Shown piece by piece: positions 40,957 to 50,319 of a DNA stretch of 64,000 nucleotides. Every line of letters starts with the position of its first letter. Positions within the stretch are counted from its first letter, which is position 1. A program made the position numbers and the translations under genes. The stretch spans positions 1-64,000 of the forward strand of contig JAIMAY010000006.1 of assembly GCA_023511725.1 (NCBI GenBank), in the 5' to 3' direction. Origin of the DNA: Alicyclobacillus sp. GTDB lineage: Bacteria; Bacillota; Bacilli; Alicyclobacillales; Alicyclobacillaceae. The notes under the pieces are model-generated. The model saw only the letters and a program-made list of their open reading frames with translations. It ran no database searches and was not told the origin of the DNA.

Positions 40957-42783
40957 TCACTCCACCGTGACGCTCTTGGCGAGGTTGCGCGGCTTGTCGA
41001 CGTCGTTACCGCGTGCGACGGCCGCATAATAGGCCAGAAGTTGCAACGGGACGACCGTCAGGATAGGCGCCAGCAACGGCAGTGTCTTCGGCAGATAGAT
41101 GACCTCATCCACCGACTTCTCCAGGTCATCGTCTCCAACCCAGGTGAGCCCAAGGACGAACGCGTCGCGCGCCTTGACCTCCTTGATGTTGCTGAGCGTC
41201 TTCTCGTAGAGCTCCGTCTGCGTCGCGAGTGCAATCACCGGCACGCCCTCGGTGATGAGGGCGAGCGTGCCGTGCTTCAGCTCACCCGCCGCGTACGCCT
41301 CCGCGTGGATGTACGAGATCTCCTTGAGCTTCAGCGCGCCCTCCAGCGCCACCGAGTAGTCGAGACCGCGGCCGATGAAGAAGGTGTCATGCACGCCGGC
41401 GTACCGCTTGGCAAAGCGCTCAATCTGCGGCGCCGTATCGAGCACCTGTTCGGCCAGTTGCGGAAGGTCCTGCATCGCAGACAGAATATCGCGGGCCTCG
41501 GCGGCCTGCAGCGTGCCCCGCGCCAATCCGAGGTACACCGCGACCAAGTACAGGACCACAAGCTGCGTCGTGTACGCCTTGGTCGACGCCACCGCAATCT
41601 CGGGCCCAGCCCACGTGATCAGGACGTCATCCGCCTCGCGCGCCACCGAACTCCCGACCACGTTGGTGATGGCCAACACGCGCCGGCCGCGCTGCTTCGC
41701 CATGCGCAAGGCCGCCAGGGTGTCTGCGGTCTCGCCGGACTGGCTGATCACAATCACCCAGGTGCCGTCGCTGTCTACTACATCACGGTAGCGGTACTCC
41801 GACGCGATGTCCACCTCCACGGGCAGACGGGCCAACTTCTCCATCACGGCCTTCCCCACAAGTCCCGCATGCCACGAGGTACCGCAGGCCACGATGTGGA
41901 CCCGGTCCAGCTTCTCCACGAAGCCCTCGGGTAGCGTCAGATCGTCCAACGCCACCTGGCCGTCCTCCGTCAACCGGCCGAGCAGAGTATCGCGGATGGC
42001 CTTCGGTTGCTCGTGAATCTCCTTGAGCATGAAGTGGGGATAGCCCCCGCGTTCCGCCGCCACGGCGTCCCACGTGACGTGGAGGGGCTCCTTTTCGACC
42101 GGATCGCCCGAGAGTGTGTAGAAGCTCGCGCCGTCCTTCGTAACCACCGCCAGCTCACCGTCTTCAAGCACAAACACGTCGCGCGTGTACTCGAGCAGGG
42201 CGGGGATATCCGAGGCGACAAAGTGCTCACCCTCCGCCTGGCCGACGACGAGCGGACTCGCCTTGCGCATCGCAATCAGCGTGCCCGGATGGTCCTTGGC
42301 CATCACCAACAGCGCGTAGGCGCCGCGCAGGCGCTTGCCCACCTGCACCATCGTCTGCAGAAAATCCCCGTTGTACAGCTCTTCGACAAGGTGCGCCACC
42401 ACCTCGGTGTCCGTCTCCGACGTGAACTGATGCCCCTTCGCCAACAGTTCCTCGCGCAAAGCGAGGTAGTTCTCGATGATCCCGTTGTGCACCAAGGCGA
42501 ACCTGCCGCTGCAATCGCTGTGCGGATGTGCGTTCTCATCCGACGGACGGCCGTGCGTCGCCCAGCGCGTGTGGCCGATCCCGATGTGCCCCGGCAGCGG
42601 TCGCCCGCCGAGCCGGTCTTCGAGATTGGCGAGCCGCCCCACCGACTTCTGAATCTCTATCCTGCCGCTATCCAGCACGGCGATGCCCGCCGAATCATAG
42701 CCGCGATATTCCAGCTTGCGCAGGCCGCCGATGAGGACGTTCTGCGCATCGCGAAAACCGATGTAGCCCACGATGCCGCACAT
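40957..42783 (-). CDS. glmS: Glutamine--fructose-6-phosphate aminotransferase
   Basis: A 608-aa enzyme that makes glucosamine-6-phosphate for cell wall synthesis. The N-terminal glutaminase starts MCGIVGYIG, where Cys2 becomes the nucleophile after Met removal, fixing the start at 42783. It has LEYRGYDSAG and GHTRWATHG. Two SIS sugar-isomerase domains follow (VISQSGETADTLAAL; the second includes GRGLDYSVALEGALKLKE). It ends in KSVTVE, as in the family. Expression is controlled by the glmS ribozyme in its leader. Last gene of cdaA-cdaR-glmM-glmS. Confidence 0.97.
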   Translation of the reverse strand: MCGIVGYIGFRDAQNVLIGGLRKLEYRGYDSAGIAVLDSGRIEIQKSVGRLANLEDRLGGRPLPGHIGIGHTRWATHGRPSDENAHPHSDCSGRFALVHNGIIENYLALREELLAKGHQFTSETDTEVVAHLVEELYNGDFLQTMVQVGKRLRGAYALLVMAKDHPGTLIAMRKASPLVVGQAEGEHFVASDIPALLEYTRDVFVLEDGELAVVTKDGASFYTLSGDPVEKEPLHVTWDAVAAERGGYPHFMLKEIHEQPKAIRDTLLGRLTEDGQVALDDLTLPEGFVEKLDRVHIVACGTSWHAGLVGKAVMEKLARLPVEVDIASEYRYRDVVDSDGTWVIVISQSGETADTLAALRMAKQRGRRVLAITNVVGSSVAREADDVLITWAGPEIAVASTKAYTTQLVVLYLVAVYLGLARGTLQAAEARDILSAMQDLPQLAEQVLDTAPQIERFAKRYAGVHDTFFIGRGLDYSVALEGALKLKEISYIHAEAYAAGELKHGTLALITEGVPVIALATQTELYEKTLSNIKEVKARDAFVLGLTWVGDDDLEKSVDEVIYLPKTLPLLAPILTVVPLQLLAYYAAVARGNDVDKPRNLAKSVTVE

Positions 42784-42813
42784 CGCTTGGTTTCATCCTC
42801 CTCCATGACCTGC

Positions 42814-42948
42814 GAGGCTCCTGTTCCGGCGGTCGCCCGCCGGGTTTCGAGCCATCGCTTGCGGCGCAGTCCGGCGCCGGGGGGCACCCGCCGAATGGTT
42901 CGCTTCTCCCCCTCCGCGTCAACTGGACCATCGTCCAGTCCAGGCGCT
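42814..42948 (-). ncRNA. glmS ribozyme/riboswitch
   Basis: Between glmM and glmS the minus strand carries the conserved core of the self-cleaving glmS RNA: the cleavage site A|GCGCC (A at 42948, G at 42947), a 7-bp stem CTGGAC/GTCCAG, then CAGTTGACGCGGAGGGGG (42925-42908), CGGCGGGTGCCCCCCGG, and a closing 3' arm GGCTCGAAACCCGGCGGGCG that pairs back to GAGCC at 42820-42816. Glucosamine-6-phosphate acts as cofactor for cleavage, after which the mRNA is degraded. The glmS GGAGGAGG follows at about 42803. Confidence 0.92.
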
Positions 42949-43013
42949 TCCAAGCCGGCGGTCAGCGATTGGGATTTGCCTTCCGCCATCATGGAGACGC
43001 GCGCATTCGCGTC

Positions 43014-44360
43014 TCATGACGCGCCGAGTTCCTGACGCACCGTCTCCACGATATGGGCCACGCACTTGCGCAGCACCGCTTCATCCGGACCTTCCGCCAT
43101 CACGCGCACCAACGGCTCCGTCCCTGACTCTCGAACCAGAACGCGGCCGCTGTCCCCCAGCATCCCTTCCGCGTCGCGCAGCGCCGCCAGAATGCGGGCG
43201 TTGTTTCGCCATGCCCATTTGTCGCGCACGCGGACGTTTTCAAGGATCTGTGGATACCGCTGCATAATGGTCCGCAAGTCCGCCAACGATTGGCCGCTGC
43301 CCGCGACAATGTCGAGCAGTTGCAAACCGGTCAGCATGCCATCGCCTGTGGTTGTGTGATCCAGGAAGATGATGTGGCCCGATTGTTCGCCGCCGAGCGA
43401 AAAGCCGCCCTCGCGCATGGCCTCCATCACGTACCGGTCACCCACCGAGGTGCGTTCCACCTGGATGCCCAGCTTTTGCATCGCCTTGACGAAGCCAAGG
43501 TTGCTCATCACAGTCGCGACCACGGTGTCTCCACGCAGCCGGCCCTGCTCCTTGAGCGCCTTGGCGCAGATGGCCATGATGAAATCGCCGTCGACGATCT
43601 CGCCCGTGGCATCCACGGCAATCACCCTATCCGCATCGCCGTCGAAGGCCAGCCCCACATCGGCTCCGGTGCGAAGCACTGCATCGCGCACCACATCGGG
43701 ATGCGTGGAACCACACTTCACGTTGATGTTGATGCCATTGGGCTCCGCGTGGAGGACCGTGACGTCGGCTCCAAGCCGGCGAAAGACCTCCGGCGCAATG
43801 GCCGAGGCCGCACCGTTCGCACAGTCGATGACCAGCCGCAGGCCGTCCAGGCGATGACGCACCGTGCTGATCAAGAACTGCACGTACGCTTCGCGAGCTT
43901 CACTCGCCTTATCCGTCACGCGCCCCACGTCGCCTCCGACCGGACGCGGCAACGCATCGGCCTCCTCGAGACGTCGCTCGACTTCCTCCTCGGCCTCGTC
44001 GAGAAGCTTGAAGCCATCGCCCCCGAAGAACTTGATCCCGTTGTCCTCGACCGGATTGTGCGACGCCGAAATCATCACACCCGCGTCCGCCTGCCACGCG
44101 CGCGTCAGATAAGCGACGCCCGGCGTGCTGACGACGCCCGCGCGGATCACGTCGACACCCGTGGACAGAATGCCGCTGATCAGCGCGCATTCCAGCAGAT
44201 CCCCGGAGATCCGCGTGTCACGGCCGACGATGATCCTCGGCTTGCGACCCTCGGCGGTCAGCAGACTGGCCCCCGCTCGCCCCAATCGAAAGGCCAACTC
44301 CGGGGTCAGATCCCGGTTCGCCACGCCGCGCACGCCGTCCGTGCCAAACAAACGCCCCAA
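43014..44360 (-). CDS. glmM: Phosphoglucosamine mutase
   Basis: Converts glucosamine-6-phosphate to glucosamine-1-phosphate, the step after GlmS. 448 aa, the usual length. The phosphoserine loop is ISASHNPVEDNGIK, the Mg site LAFDGDADRVIAVD, the sugar-binding loop GGEQSGHIIF, and the C-terminal phosphate loop RESGTEPLVRVMAEG. The start is TTG at 44360, eight bases after GGAGG and giving GRLFGTDGVRG as in the family; the longer frame to 44408 has no such site. In Bacilli, CdaR/CdaA and GlmM interact and c-di-AMP synthesis is restrained by GlmM. Confidence 0.95.
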   Translation of the reverse strand: MGRLFGTDGVRGVANRDLTPELAFRLGRAGASLLTAEGRKPRIIVGRDTRISGDLLECALISGILSTGVDVIRAGVVSTPGVAYLTRAWQADAGVMISASHNPVEDNGIKFFGGDGFKLLDEAEEEVERRLEEADALPRPVGGDVGRVTDKASEAREAYVQFLISTVRHRLDGLRLVIDCANGAASAIAPEVFRRLGADVTVLHAEPNGININVKCGSTHPDVVRDAVLRTGADVGLAFDGDADRVIAVDATGEIVDGDFIMAICAKALKEQGRLRGDTVVATVMSNLGFVKAMQKLGIQVERTSVGDRYVMEAMREGGFSLGGEQSGHIIFLDHTTTGDGMLTGLQLLDIVAGSGQSLADLRTIMQRYPQILENVRVRDKWAWRNNARILAALRDAEGMLGDSGRVLVRESGTEPLVRVMAEGPDEAVLRKCVAHIVETVRQELGAS

Positions 44361-44463
44361 TCCCTCTACCTCCTTTCCGGCCGCATGGGCCGAATCCCAT
44401 TGTGCCATGACCGGGGGATTCCGGCAATGGCACGGTCTCCCTTGCGCCCTCGGCGCGGGCGGT

Positions 44464-45657
44464 TCACTGGACCGTGACGGCGACGTGGTCCGCCGAGATG
44501 GAGATCACCGTGACCCACTGCGGGACCAGGACGCTGACCGGGGCGCTCGTGTCACCGGACTTCAGCGTACTGCCGTCGATCACGGCCCGCACGTCCGCCG
44601 CCGTCATCTTTTGAACGATGGTTGCGGGCCCGGACACCACCACATCGACCGTGGGTTGGCCGTTCAAGCGGGCCGTACCCTGAGCAGGCTTGCCGACGAT
44701 GGTTACCGGAATGCCGCTGAACTGCCGCGCGAGGCTCGGCTCCAAACGGACCGTGACCGAGACCCGGGCCGGGTCTGTGCCTGCCATCCCCGGCAGCAGT
44801 CGAACCGGCACGCTGACCGTGCGGCTTGCCGACCAACCGCTCACGTCCACGGGCGCCATGACACTGGCCCAACTACCGCCTGTGGGTACACCGTATGCCG
44901 TGACCACCGCCGGCGACACCTGCAGCCCCGCCACTGCGTAGCCCGCCGCCGGCTCTCCGGTGACGCTCGGCACCACAGGCAGCGTCACCTGCGGAGGTTG
45001 AACCGGGATGATCAGCGTCACCTGCGCCGGTGTGACTGTCGCGCCGGGGACGGGATCGCCATTTTGGTCAACGGCCGTGACTGGCACCACCTGTGTCAGG
45101 GTCTGCGTCGCACCGTCCAGATGCACCGTCGCCACGACCCTGTCCACGTCGTCCACCGCCGCCTTGGCGCCGCTCACCTGCACCTGCGCCGGCTGAACGG
45201 TGGGCGCACCGGCGCGATACCCCGCCGCCGGCTGACCGACCAGCGTGACATCGACGCGCTTCGTGGCCGTGGCCTTTGCTTCGATCACGACCGTGATGGC
45301 AGACGGCTGCACGCTGTAGGACACCGCCGGCATCCCCTGCGCGCTGATGCGCACCTGGTGCCGCCCGGGAGCGAGACCTCGCGCATCGGCGACAAGCTGG
45401 ACGTTCCTCATCTGGGCCGGGAGAGAAGTGAGACTGACCGGATCACCGGTGACCACCACGTCCGCGGTCGTGATGTCCTGTGCACTCACCACCTCGCCAG
45501 CATCCGTAAGCACATGGACGGGGAACGGAAACCGCTCCGTCACGCCGCCGCTGACGTTCGCGGAGCCACCGCCTGTCGCGACGGCAAACCAGAGGATGCA
45601 GGCGATGACCAACGCCAGCAGACGGAGTACGGTGTTGTTTCGCAAGAACCGGTCCAC
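44464..45657 (-). CDS. cdaR: CdaA regulator (YbbR-domain protein)
   Basis: A 397-aa protein with one N-terminal membrane helix (TVLRLLALVIACILWFAVA) and four outer YbbR repeats of about 80 residues, each with the pattern G-x-P-A-x-G-Y/G-...-V-x-P-x-V-x-V-x-G (for example GQPAAGYRAGAPTVQPAQVQ and GEPAAGYAVAGLQVSPAVV). It modulates the diadenylate cyclase CdaA. GTG start at 45657 immediately follows the cdaA stop, so translation is coupled. Confidence 0.93.
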   Translation of the reverse strand: MDRFLRNNTVLRLLALVIACILWFAVATGGGSANVSGGVTERFPFPVHVLTDAGEVVSAQDITTADVVVTGDPVSLTSLPAQMRNVQLVADARGLAPGRHQVRISAQGMPAVSYSVQPSAITVVIEAKATATKRVDVTLVGQPAAGYRAGAPTVQPAQVQVSGAKAAVDDVDRVVATVHLDGATQTLTQVVPVTAVDQNGDPVPGATVTPAQVTLIIPVQPPQVTLPVVPSVTGEPAAGYAVAGLQVSPAVVTAYGVPTGGSWASVMAPVDVSGWSASRTVSVPVRLLPGMAGTDPARVSVTVRLEPSLARQFSGIPVTIVGKPAQGTARLNGQPTVDVVVSGPATIVQKMTAADVRAVIDGSTLKSGDTSAPVSVLVPQWVTVISISADHVAVTVQ

Positions 45658-46476
45658 TCAGGATTCCGCCTTTCTGGCAAGAAATGGCCAGGTCCTCGGC
45701 CGCTTGCGCACCATCAGGTGCTCCAGCGTCTCCCGAAGGGCGTGCTCACCCAGATTCCGCCGCAGGGCACCGTCCACCGCCACGGAGATCTGTCCCGTCT
45801 CCTCCGAGACAATCACCGCCACGGCATCCGACTGCTCCGTGACACCTATCCCCGCGCGATGGCGGGTGCCCAACTGTTTGTCGAGCCGGGTGTCGTCGGT
45901 GAGAGGCAGAAAGCATCCGGCCGCGACGATGTGCGCGCCGCGGATGATCACCGCACCGTCATGGAGTGGCGTCCCGGGGATAAACGTGTGGATCAGCAGT
46001 TCGGCACTGACCAGTCCCTCGATGGCCGTGCCCGTCTCAATGTATTCGCTCAACCCCGTGGTGCGTTCGAGGACAATCAGGGCGCCGATGCGATTCTTGG
46101 CCAGGACCTGCGCCGCCTTCACCACCTCGGCCACGACCTGCAGCATGTCGGGAGCATCGCTTGTCCCAAACGACAACGAAAAGAAGCCGCCGCGTCCGAG
46201 CTGCTCCAGCGCGCGCCGGAGCTCGGGCTGGAACACCACGGGAATGGCAAAGAGGCCGATGGTGATGATCTTGTTGAGCAACCAGTTAAGCGCCTGCAGA
46301 TGCAGCATGCTGCTGACCATCGTGGCCACCAGGATCACGACCACGCCTTTCAGCAGCTGCACGGCGCGCGTGCCGCGGATCAGGAGAAGGCCCCGGTACA
46401 CGACAAACGCCACGATGAGGATATCGACCGCATCCAAGACGCCGAAGTGCCGCAGGGCGTCCAGCCACCCGTCCAT
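45658..46476 (-). CDS. cdaA: Diadenylate cyclase
   Basis: CdaA makes cyclic di-AMP from two ATP; c-di-AMP controls potassium and wall homeostasis. It has three N-terminal helices (AVDILIVAFVVYRGLLLI, LLKGVVVILVATMVSS, ITIGLFAIPVVFQ) and a DisA_N catalytic domain with TPLHDGAVIIRG and LGTRHRAGIGVTEQSDAVA. ATG 46476 matches the usual family start; the ATG at 46527 adds 17 basic residues and has no better Shine-Dalgarno sequence, so the start is uncertain. First gene of the cdaA-cdaR-glmM-glmS operon. Confidence 0.94.
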   Translation of the reverse strand: MDGWLDALRHFGVLDAVDILIVAFVVYRGLLLIRGTRAVQLLKGVVVILVATMVSSMLHLQALNWLLNKIITIGLFAIPVVFQPELRRALEQLGRGGFFSLSFGTSDAPDMLQVVAEVVKAAQVLAKNRIGALIVLERTTGLSEYIETGTAIEGLVSAELLIHTFIPGTPLHDGAVIIRGAHIVAAGCFLPLTDDTRLDKQLGTRHRAGIGVTEQSDAVAVIVSEETGQISVAVDGALRRNLGEHALRETLEHLMVRKRPRTWPFLARKAES

Positions 46477-46556
46477 CGCGTCCACCCGATTTCTGGCCTT
46501 GCTGCGCGGGCCCAGTCTCCTCCACATTGTTTCCCACCGTGCCCGCGCAGGTCAAG

Positions 46557-47240
46557 TCAGCGCACGCCGCCGAGGCGCGCCTTTTGCTTGGATACGCGCG
46601 ATCTCGCCACATGCCGCCGATACGCGCGCAGCAGCGTTTCCGCGATGGCCGCGTGTCCGGCGTCCGTGGGGTGAATCGGATTCCCGAACAGGCGAAAGTC
46701 GCGCAGTTGCCCGCGCCGAAACCCTTCGATGTACTGCGGCTCGCGTCCACGGAAGGTGGCGGACAGGTCCACCAGGACCAGGTCATGCCGGCGCGCGGCC
46801 CGCTCAATCACATCGTTCATCACGCGGATGCTCTCGCCCACAATCGCTGATTCTGGAAACGGATTGTACAGGTTGGCGATGAGGAAGGTTTGGCCGGGCC
46901 GGTGCACGCGCTCGATGATCTCATCGAGGTGCACGCGGTAACGTTCGGCCAACTTGAGCGCGTACGACAGGTTGCCGTCGATCAGCCACGGCGCCGCGCG
47001 CAGCAGGTCATTCCCGCCAATCAGCAGCGTTACCAGCCGAGCCTCATCCCATAGGCAATCAGGCACCCGCCGGAGCGACTTCATGAGCTGTTTGGAGGTC
47101 CAACCCGGCTTCGCGTGCCGATACACATTCCAGCGCTGGCCGTGGCTGAGCGCTCGCTGGATGCACGAGACAAACGTGTGCCTTTCCTCCGTCGCGCTGT
47201 ATCCGTAGGTGATGGAATCACCCAGCGCGGCATACAGCAT
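46557..47240 (-). CDS. SGNH/GDSL-family hydrolase
   Basis: A 227-aa esterase-like protein with SGNH blocks: LGDSITYG (nucleophile Ser), the Gly block GWTSKQLM, IGGNDLLRA (Asn), and FGNPIHPTDAGH (catalytic Asp/His). No signal peptide, so it is cytoplasmic. Substrate unknown. ATG 47240 follows AAGGAGG at ideal distance; the long upstream extension is rejected. It lies 80 bp before cdaA on the same strand. Confidence 0.9.
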   Translation of the reverse strand: MLYAALGDSITYGYSATEERHTFVSCIQRALSHGQRWNVYRHAKPGWTSKQLMKSLRRVPDCLWDEARLVTLLIGGNDLLRAAPWLIDGNLSYALKLAERYRVHLDEIIERVHRPGQTFLIANLYNPFPESAIVGESIRVMNDVIERAARRHDLVLVDLSATFRGREPQYIEGFRRGQLRDFRLFGNPIHPTDAGHAAIAETLLRAYRRHVARSRVSKQKARLGGVR

Positions 47241-47320
47241 CACAACCCCTCCTTGCCCGGTACCGTGCCATAACGTATTCCGCTTGGCGAAGGGGGGTGA
47301 CGGCCGGACACGGAGGGGAT

Positions 47321-47977
47321 TCAGAGGTTCGTGTGGACGTGCGCGCCCCACGACAGCAGCATGGGCGTCACAGTGCTCTCGATCACGGCCGCAATCACGA
47401 GCAGGCCCACAATGTAGGGCAGGCGCCGCAATACCCGGCGAAAGCGGCGACCGACGAACCCCTCCGGCAGGCGCGAGGAGCGCTCCGATACACGGCTGGC
47501 GATGGCATCGCTGACGACCTGCATCAGGCAGTAGCCGAGATCCATCCCCAGCACCGCACCCCAAATCACCGCCGGAATCTCAAAGATGCCGTGGGGCGCG
47601 ATACCGTAGAGCACCATCTTCCAGGCGGGTACATGCGCCGACTGGGCGGCGGACGCCACCGCAGCGCCGGTCAACACGCCGTTTTGCCACAGAGCCCAGG
47701 CGGGGTAGATACCAAAGAAAAATCCAAGAAAGGAGATCAGGATGACGGTCAGCAGATTGTGCAGGAACAAAAACAAACCCACCAGCCATGGGTTGTGCAA
47801 TTGACTCAGCCAGTCCGCAAGCTGTTTGAGAGCCTCGAGGCTGCCGATGAACCGTTGCAGGTACTGCGAAGGCCAGGTCAAGCCACACGCAAGGCCGGCG
47901 CCGAAAAGCACCAGTGCAGCGAGCGTGAATCCGAAACGTGCGGCCCTGTCCTGACGTTTCGCCATCTCCGACGACAT
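47321..47977 (-). CDS. SpoIIM-like (DUF95) membrane protein
   Basis: A 218-aa protein with about five helices and the family core SFLGFFFGIYPAWALWQNGVLTGA followed by GIAPHGIFEIPAVIWGAVLG. SpoIIM belongs to the DMP complex that remodels peptidoglycan during engulfment; DUF95 relatives have wider roles, so the exact identity is open. ATG 47977 has AAAGGAGG eleven bases upstream. It is divergent from pdaB, in a block rich in sporulation genes. Confidence 0.8.
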   Translation of the reverse strand: MSSEMAKRQDRAARFGFTLAALVLFGAGLACGLTWPSQYLQRFIGSLEALKQLADWLSQLHNPWLVGLFLFLHNLLTVILISFLGFFFGIYPAWALWQNGVLTGAAVASAAQSAHVPAWKMVLYGIAPHGIFEIPAVIWGAVLGMDLGYCLMQVVSDAIASRVSERSSRLPEGFVGRRFRRVLRRLPYIVGLLVIAAVIESTVTPMLLSWGAHVHTNL

Positions 47978-48090
47978 CCCGGGAACGTCCTCCTTTACCG
48001 CTTCGTATAGCCCATGTGCCGCACGCATACACTTTGTCCAGATTGCACCGGCAATCTTGCCGATCCAGTGAACAAGGAGGTCAGGTCTGC

Positions 48091-48825
48091 GTGCGCGAAG
48101 GCAAACGGATTGCAGCAATCACGACAGTCATTGCCTTGTTCATGGCGGTGCTATTCGCCGCGGCCGGGCAGCTCCCGGTCTATGCCGCGGAACGCAAAGC
48201 CAGCGCCATCTACAAGGTGGATACCGACAAAAAGATTGTGGCCCTCACTTTCGACATCTCATGGGGCAACAAAGTACCAGAACCCGTGCTGGACGTGCTG
48301 GAAAAGGAGGGCGTGAAGAAGGCCACCTTCTTCCTCAGCGGGCCGTGGACCCTGCGTCACCCCGAGATCGCCAAACGGATCCACCGGATGGGTTACGAAA
48401 TCGGCAGCCACGGCAACCTTCATAAGGACTTTTCCAACTACCCGGACAGTTGGATCCGCGAGCAGGTGCAACTCGCTGAGAAATCCATTTATCAGGTCAC
48501 AGGTGTGCGCACGCGGCTGATCCGCACCCCGAACGGCGACTTCAACCCCCGCGTGTTGCGCGTGCTCAACAGCATGGGTTACACGGTCATCCAATGGAAT
48601 ACGGATTCCCTGGACTGGAAGAACCCGGGCACTCAGGCGATTGTCAATCGCGTGCTGACACGCGTCGTGCCAGGCGACATCATCCTGATGCACGCCAGTG
48701 ACTCCTCCAAACAGATTGTGGATGCCCTCCCTCAGATCATCGAAGGTCTTCGCGCCAAGGGCTACCAGTTCGTGACGGTGTCCGAGCTGTTGTCCGAGGC
48801 CAACGTCAAGACCCAGGTGCAATAA
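48091..48825 (+). CDS. pdaB: Polysaccharide deacetylase, sporulation type
   Basis: A 244-aa NodB-domain protein of the PdaB (YbaN) type needed to keep spores viable. A signal or anchor helix (IAAITTVIALFMAVLFAAA) precedes the domain. Motifs: ALTFDISWGN (PdaB form of the first motif), GSHGNLHKD, LIRTPNGDFN and LMHASDSSKQIVDALPQII. GTG start at 48091 follows AAGGAGG. The order pdaB-kbaA-gerD-salA-cwlD is that of B. subtilis, which supports the name. Confidence 0.92.
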   Translation: MREGKRIAAITTVIALFMAVLFAAAGQLPVYAAERKASAIYKVDTDKKIVALTFDISWGNKVPEPVLDVLEKEGVKKATFFLSGPWTLRHPEIAKRIHRMGYEIGSHGNLHKDFSNYPDSWIREQVQLAEKSIYQVTGVRTRLIRTPNGDFNPRVLRVLNSMGYTVIQWNTDSLDWKNPGTQAIVNRVLTRVVPGDIILMHASDSSKQIVDALPQIIEGLRAKGYQFVTVSELLSEANVKTQVQ

Positions 48826-48837
48826 CCGCCTCTAGCC

Positions 48838-49470
48838 TCAGGCGCCCTGCGGCCGCCCGCTGCCGACCGTCGCCTTCGCGGCAGCGCGCGCGGCCGTGCG
48901 GCGTCGGCTGATCTCCAAAAGTTTCCCGTACACAAGCATGATATAGGCGTTGCAGAGGGTCAGCACCGCGGATGCCTGACTGACGACCGCGCCCTGGTGC
49001 GGCCAGATCACCAGCAGCCCATCGACGAATGTGAACACGTACACGTAGAACGCGGCGGGCAGAAAGCTCCCACGGCCGGACTGACGGCGCTTTAACCACC
49101 CGGTGATGACGGCCGCCACCAGAGGCAGCAACCCCTGCAGCAGATACGGCAAGTATGCGGGCGGATGTCCGGGTGTACGCGCGGCATCGCTCTGGTAACG
49201 CAACACCAGCAGGTCGTACAGCACGACCCCCATCAACAGCCACTGCGCCCACCGCCATACCCGCCGCGGCAGCGCGCTGGTGGCAACGAAGTTCAGCATC
49301 AGGTAGGCCCAGAAGCCCATCAGGCACGTGGTTGAAAAGAACGCACCGGAGATCAGCCCGGCCAACCACGACAGATGGAGAAACCAACCCGTCAGCGTGA
49401 GCAGCCATCCCATCACGGCCCCCACGCAGACCGTGGACCCGAGCAGAATCAGGAGTTGATTGAGGCGCAC
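48838..49470 (-). CDS. kbaA: KinB-signalling pathway protein KbaA
   Basis: A 210-aa protein with six membrane helices; in B. subtilis KbaA is needed for KinB to start the sporulation phosphorelay. Conserved parts include GAFFSTTCLMGFWAYLMLNF, VLYDLLVLRY and NAYIMLVYGKLLEIS. The start is a GTG at 49470, seven bases after GGGGAGG, giving RLNQLLILLGSTV; ATG 49500 lacks a Shine-Dalgarno sequence. It faces pdaB and is divergent from gerD, exactly as in Bacillus. Confidence 0.92.
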   Translation of the reverse strand: MRLNQLLILLGSTVCVGAVMGWLLTLTGWFLHLSWLAGLISGAFFSTTCLMGFWAYLMLNFVATSALPRRVWRWAQWLLMGVVLYDLLVLRYQSDAARTPGHPPAYLPYLLQGLLPLVAAVITGWLKRRQSGRGSFLPAAFYVYVFTFVDGLLVIWPHQGAVVSQASAVLTLCNAYIMLVYGKLLEISRRRTAARAAAKATVGSGRPQGA

Positions 49471-49593
49471 GAGACGTCCTCCCCGCTTTTTCTTGATCAT
49501 AGCGCACCGTCCTGGCAGCCGCCAGCATGTTCGCATAAGAGCCGAGATGGCCAGGAATACTTTGCATGAAGCGGAACGAGGGAGGTGACGCTG

Positions 49594-50250
49594 ATGCGCG
49601 CGCTCCGGAGGTGTTTGCCCCTGGCCGCCGTGCTGATGCTGACCGCAGGCTGCGGAGGTGGTCAGATGAGCGCGGAGGCCGGTGGGGCAACCGGCCAACA
49701 GGACTACAGCACCGTCAAGCAAATGGTGCTGGATATCCTCAATTCCAACGATGGTAAACAAGCTTTGCTCAGCGCCTTCAAGGACCCCACGTTCAAGTCC
49801 CAGGTGATTGTCTCCGAGACCGACATCACCAACGCTGTGGAGAAGTCGTTGCAGACCTCGGGCAATCAGTCACTGTTGGCTCAGCAGTTGAAAGATCCAA
49901 AGTTCGCGCAGGCTTTGGCCAACGCGGTGCAACCGCAACTTGTGCAAATCCAAAAGCAGCTCATGAAGGACCCGCAGTACCAAAAGGACATGCTGGTTCT
50001 TCTCAAGTCACCGGAGTTCGAGAAGAATCTTCAGGATCTCCTGCAGACCCCGGAGTATCGGGGACAGATCATGAAGATCATGACCGAAGCCCTGCAGACC
50101 CCCAGCTTCCGCATGCAGTTCCAGGACGCGCTCAAGAGTGCCGTCGCGGAGCAGATGCAATCCGCCGGCGGTCAGACCCAGCAGAAGGGCGGCAACAGCA
50201 CGGGAGGTGGAGGCGGCGGGGGCGGTGGAAGCGGCGGCGGGAGTTCGTGA
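49594..50250 (+). CDS. gerD: Spore germination lipoprotein GerD
   Basis: A 218-aa lipoprotein (signal ending LTAGC) that in Bacillus clusters nutrient germinant receptors in the spore inner membrane. The core is helical with the family pattern of short repeats (YSTVKQMVLDILNSNDGKQA, KDPTFKSQVIVSETD, LLKSPEFEKNLQDLLQTPEY, LQTPSFRMQF). It ends with an unusual Gly/Ser tail (nine Gly in a row). ATG 49594 is eight bases from GGAGG. Neighbours kbaA and salA confirm the identity. Confidence 0.94.
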   Translation: MRALRRCLPLAAVLMLTAGCGGGQMSAEAGGATGQQDYSTVKQMVLDILNSNDGKQALLSAFKDPTFKSQVIVSETDITNAVEKSLQTSGNQSLLAQQLKDPKFAQALANAVQPQLVQIQKQLMKDPQYQKDMLVLLKSPEFEKNLQDLLQTPEYRGQIMKIMTEALQTPSFRMQFQDALKSAVAEQMQSAGGQTQQKGGNSTGGGGGGGGGSGGGSS

Positions 50251-50273
50251 CGCTGACCACCGCGGAAATGCAA

Positions 50274-50305
50274 CAGGCTGCCTGAACCGAATGTCAGGCA
50301 GCCTG
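50274..50305. terminator. Bidirectional terminator between gerD and salA
   Basis: A perfect 12-bp stem CAGGCTGCCTGA/TCAGGCAGCCTG with an 8-base loop between convergent genes. T-runs are weak on both sides. Confidence 0.65.
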
Positions 50306-50319
50306 TGCTGTGTCAAGCG

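Noticed and set aside
44125-46674. Very long plus-strand open frame (849 codons) over cdaR and cdaA
   Set aside because: It mirrors the real minus-strand genes in this GC-rich DNA, has a His/Arg/Asp-rich composition without any domain, and no Shine-Dalgarno sequence fits.
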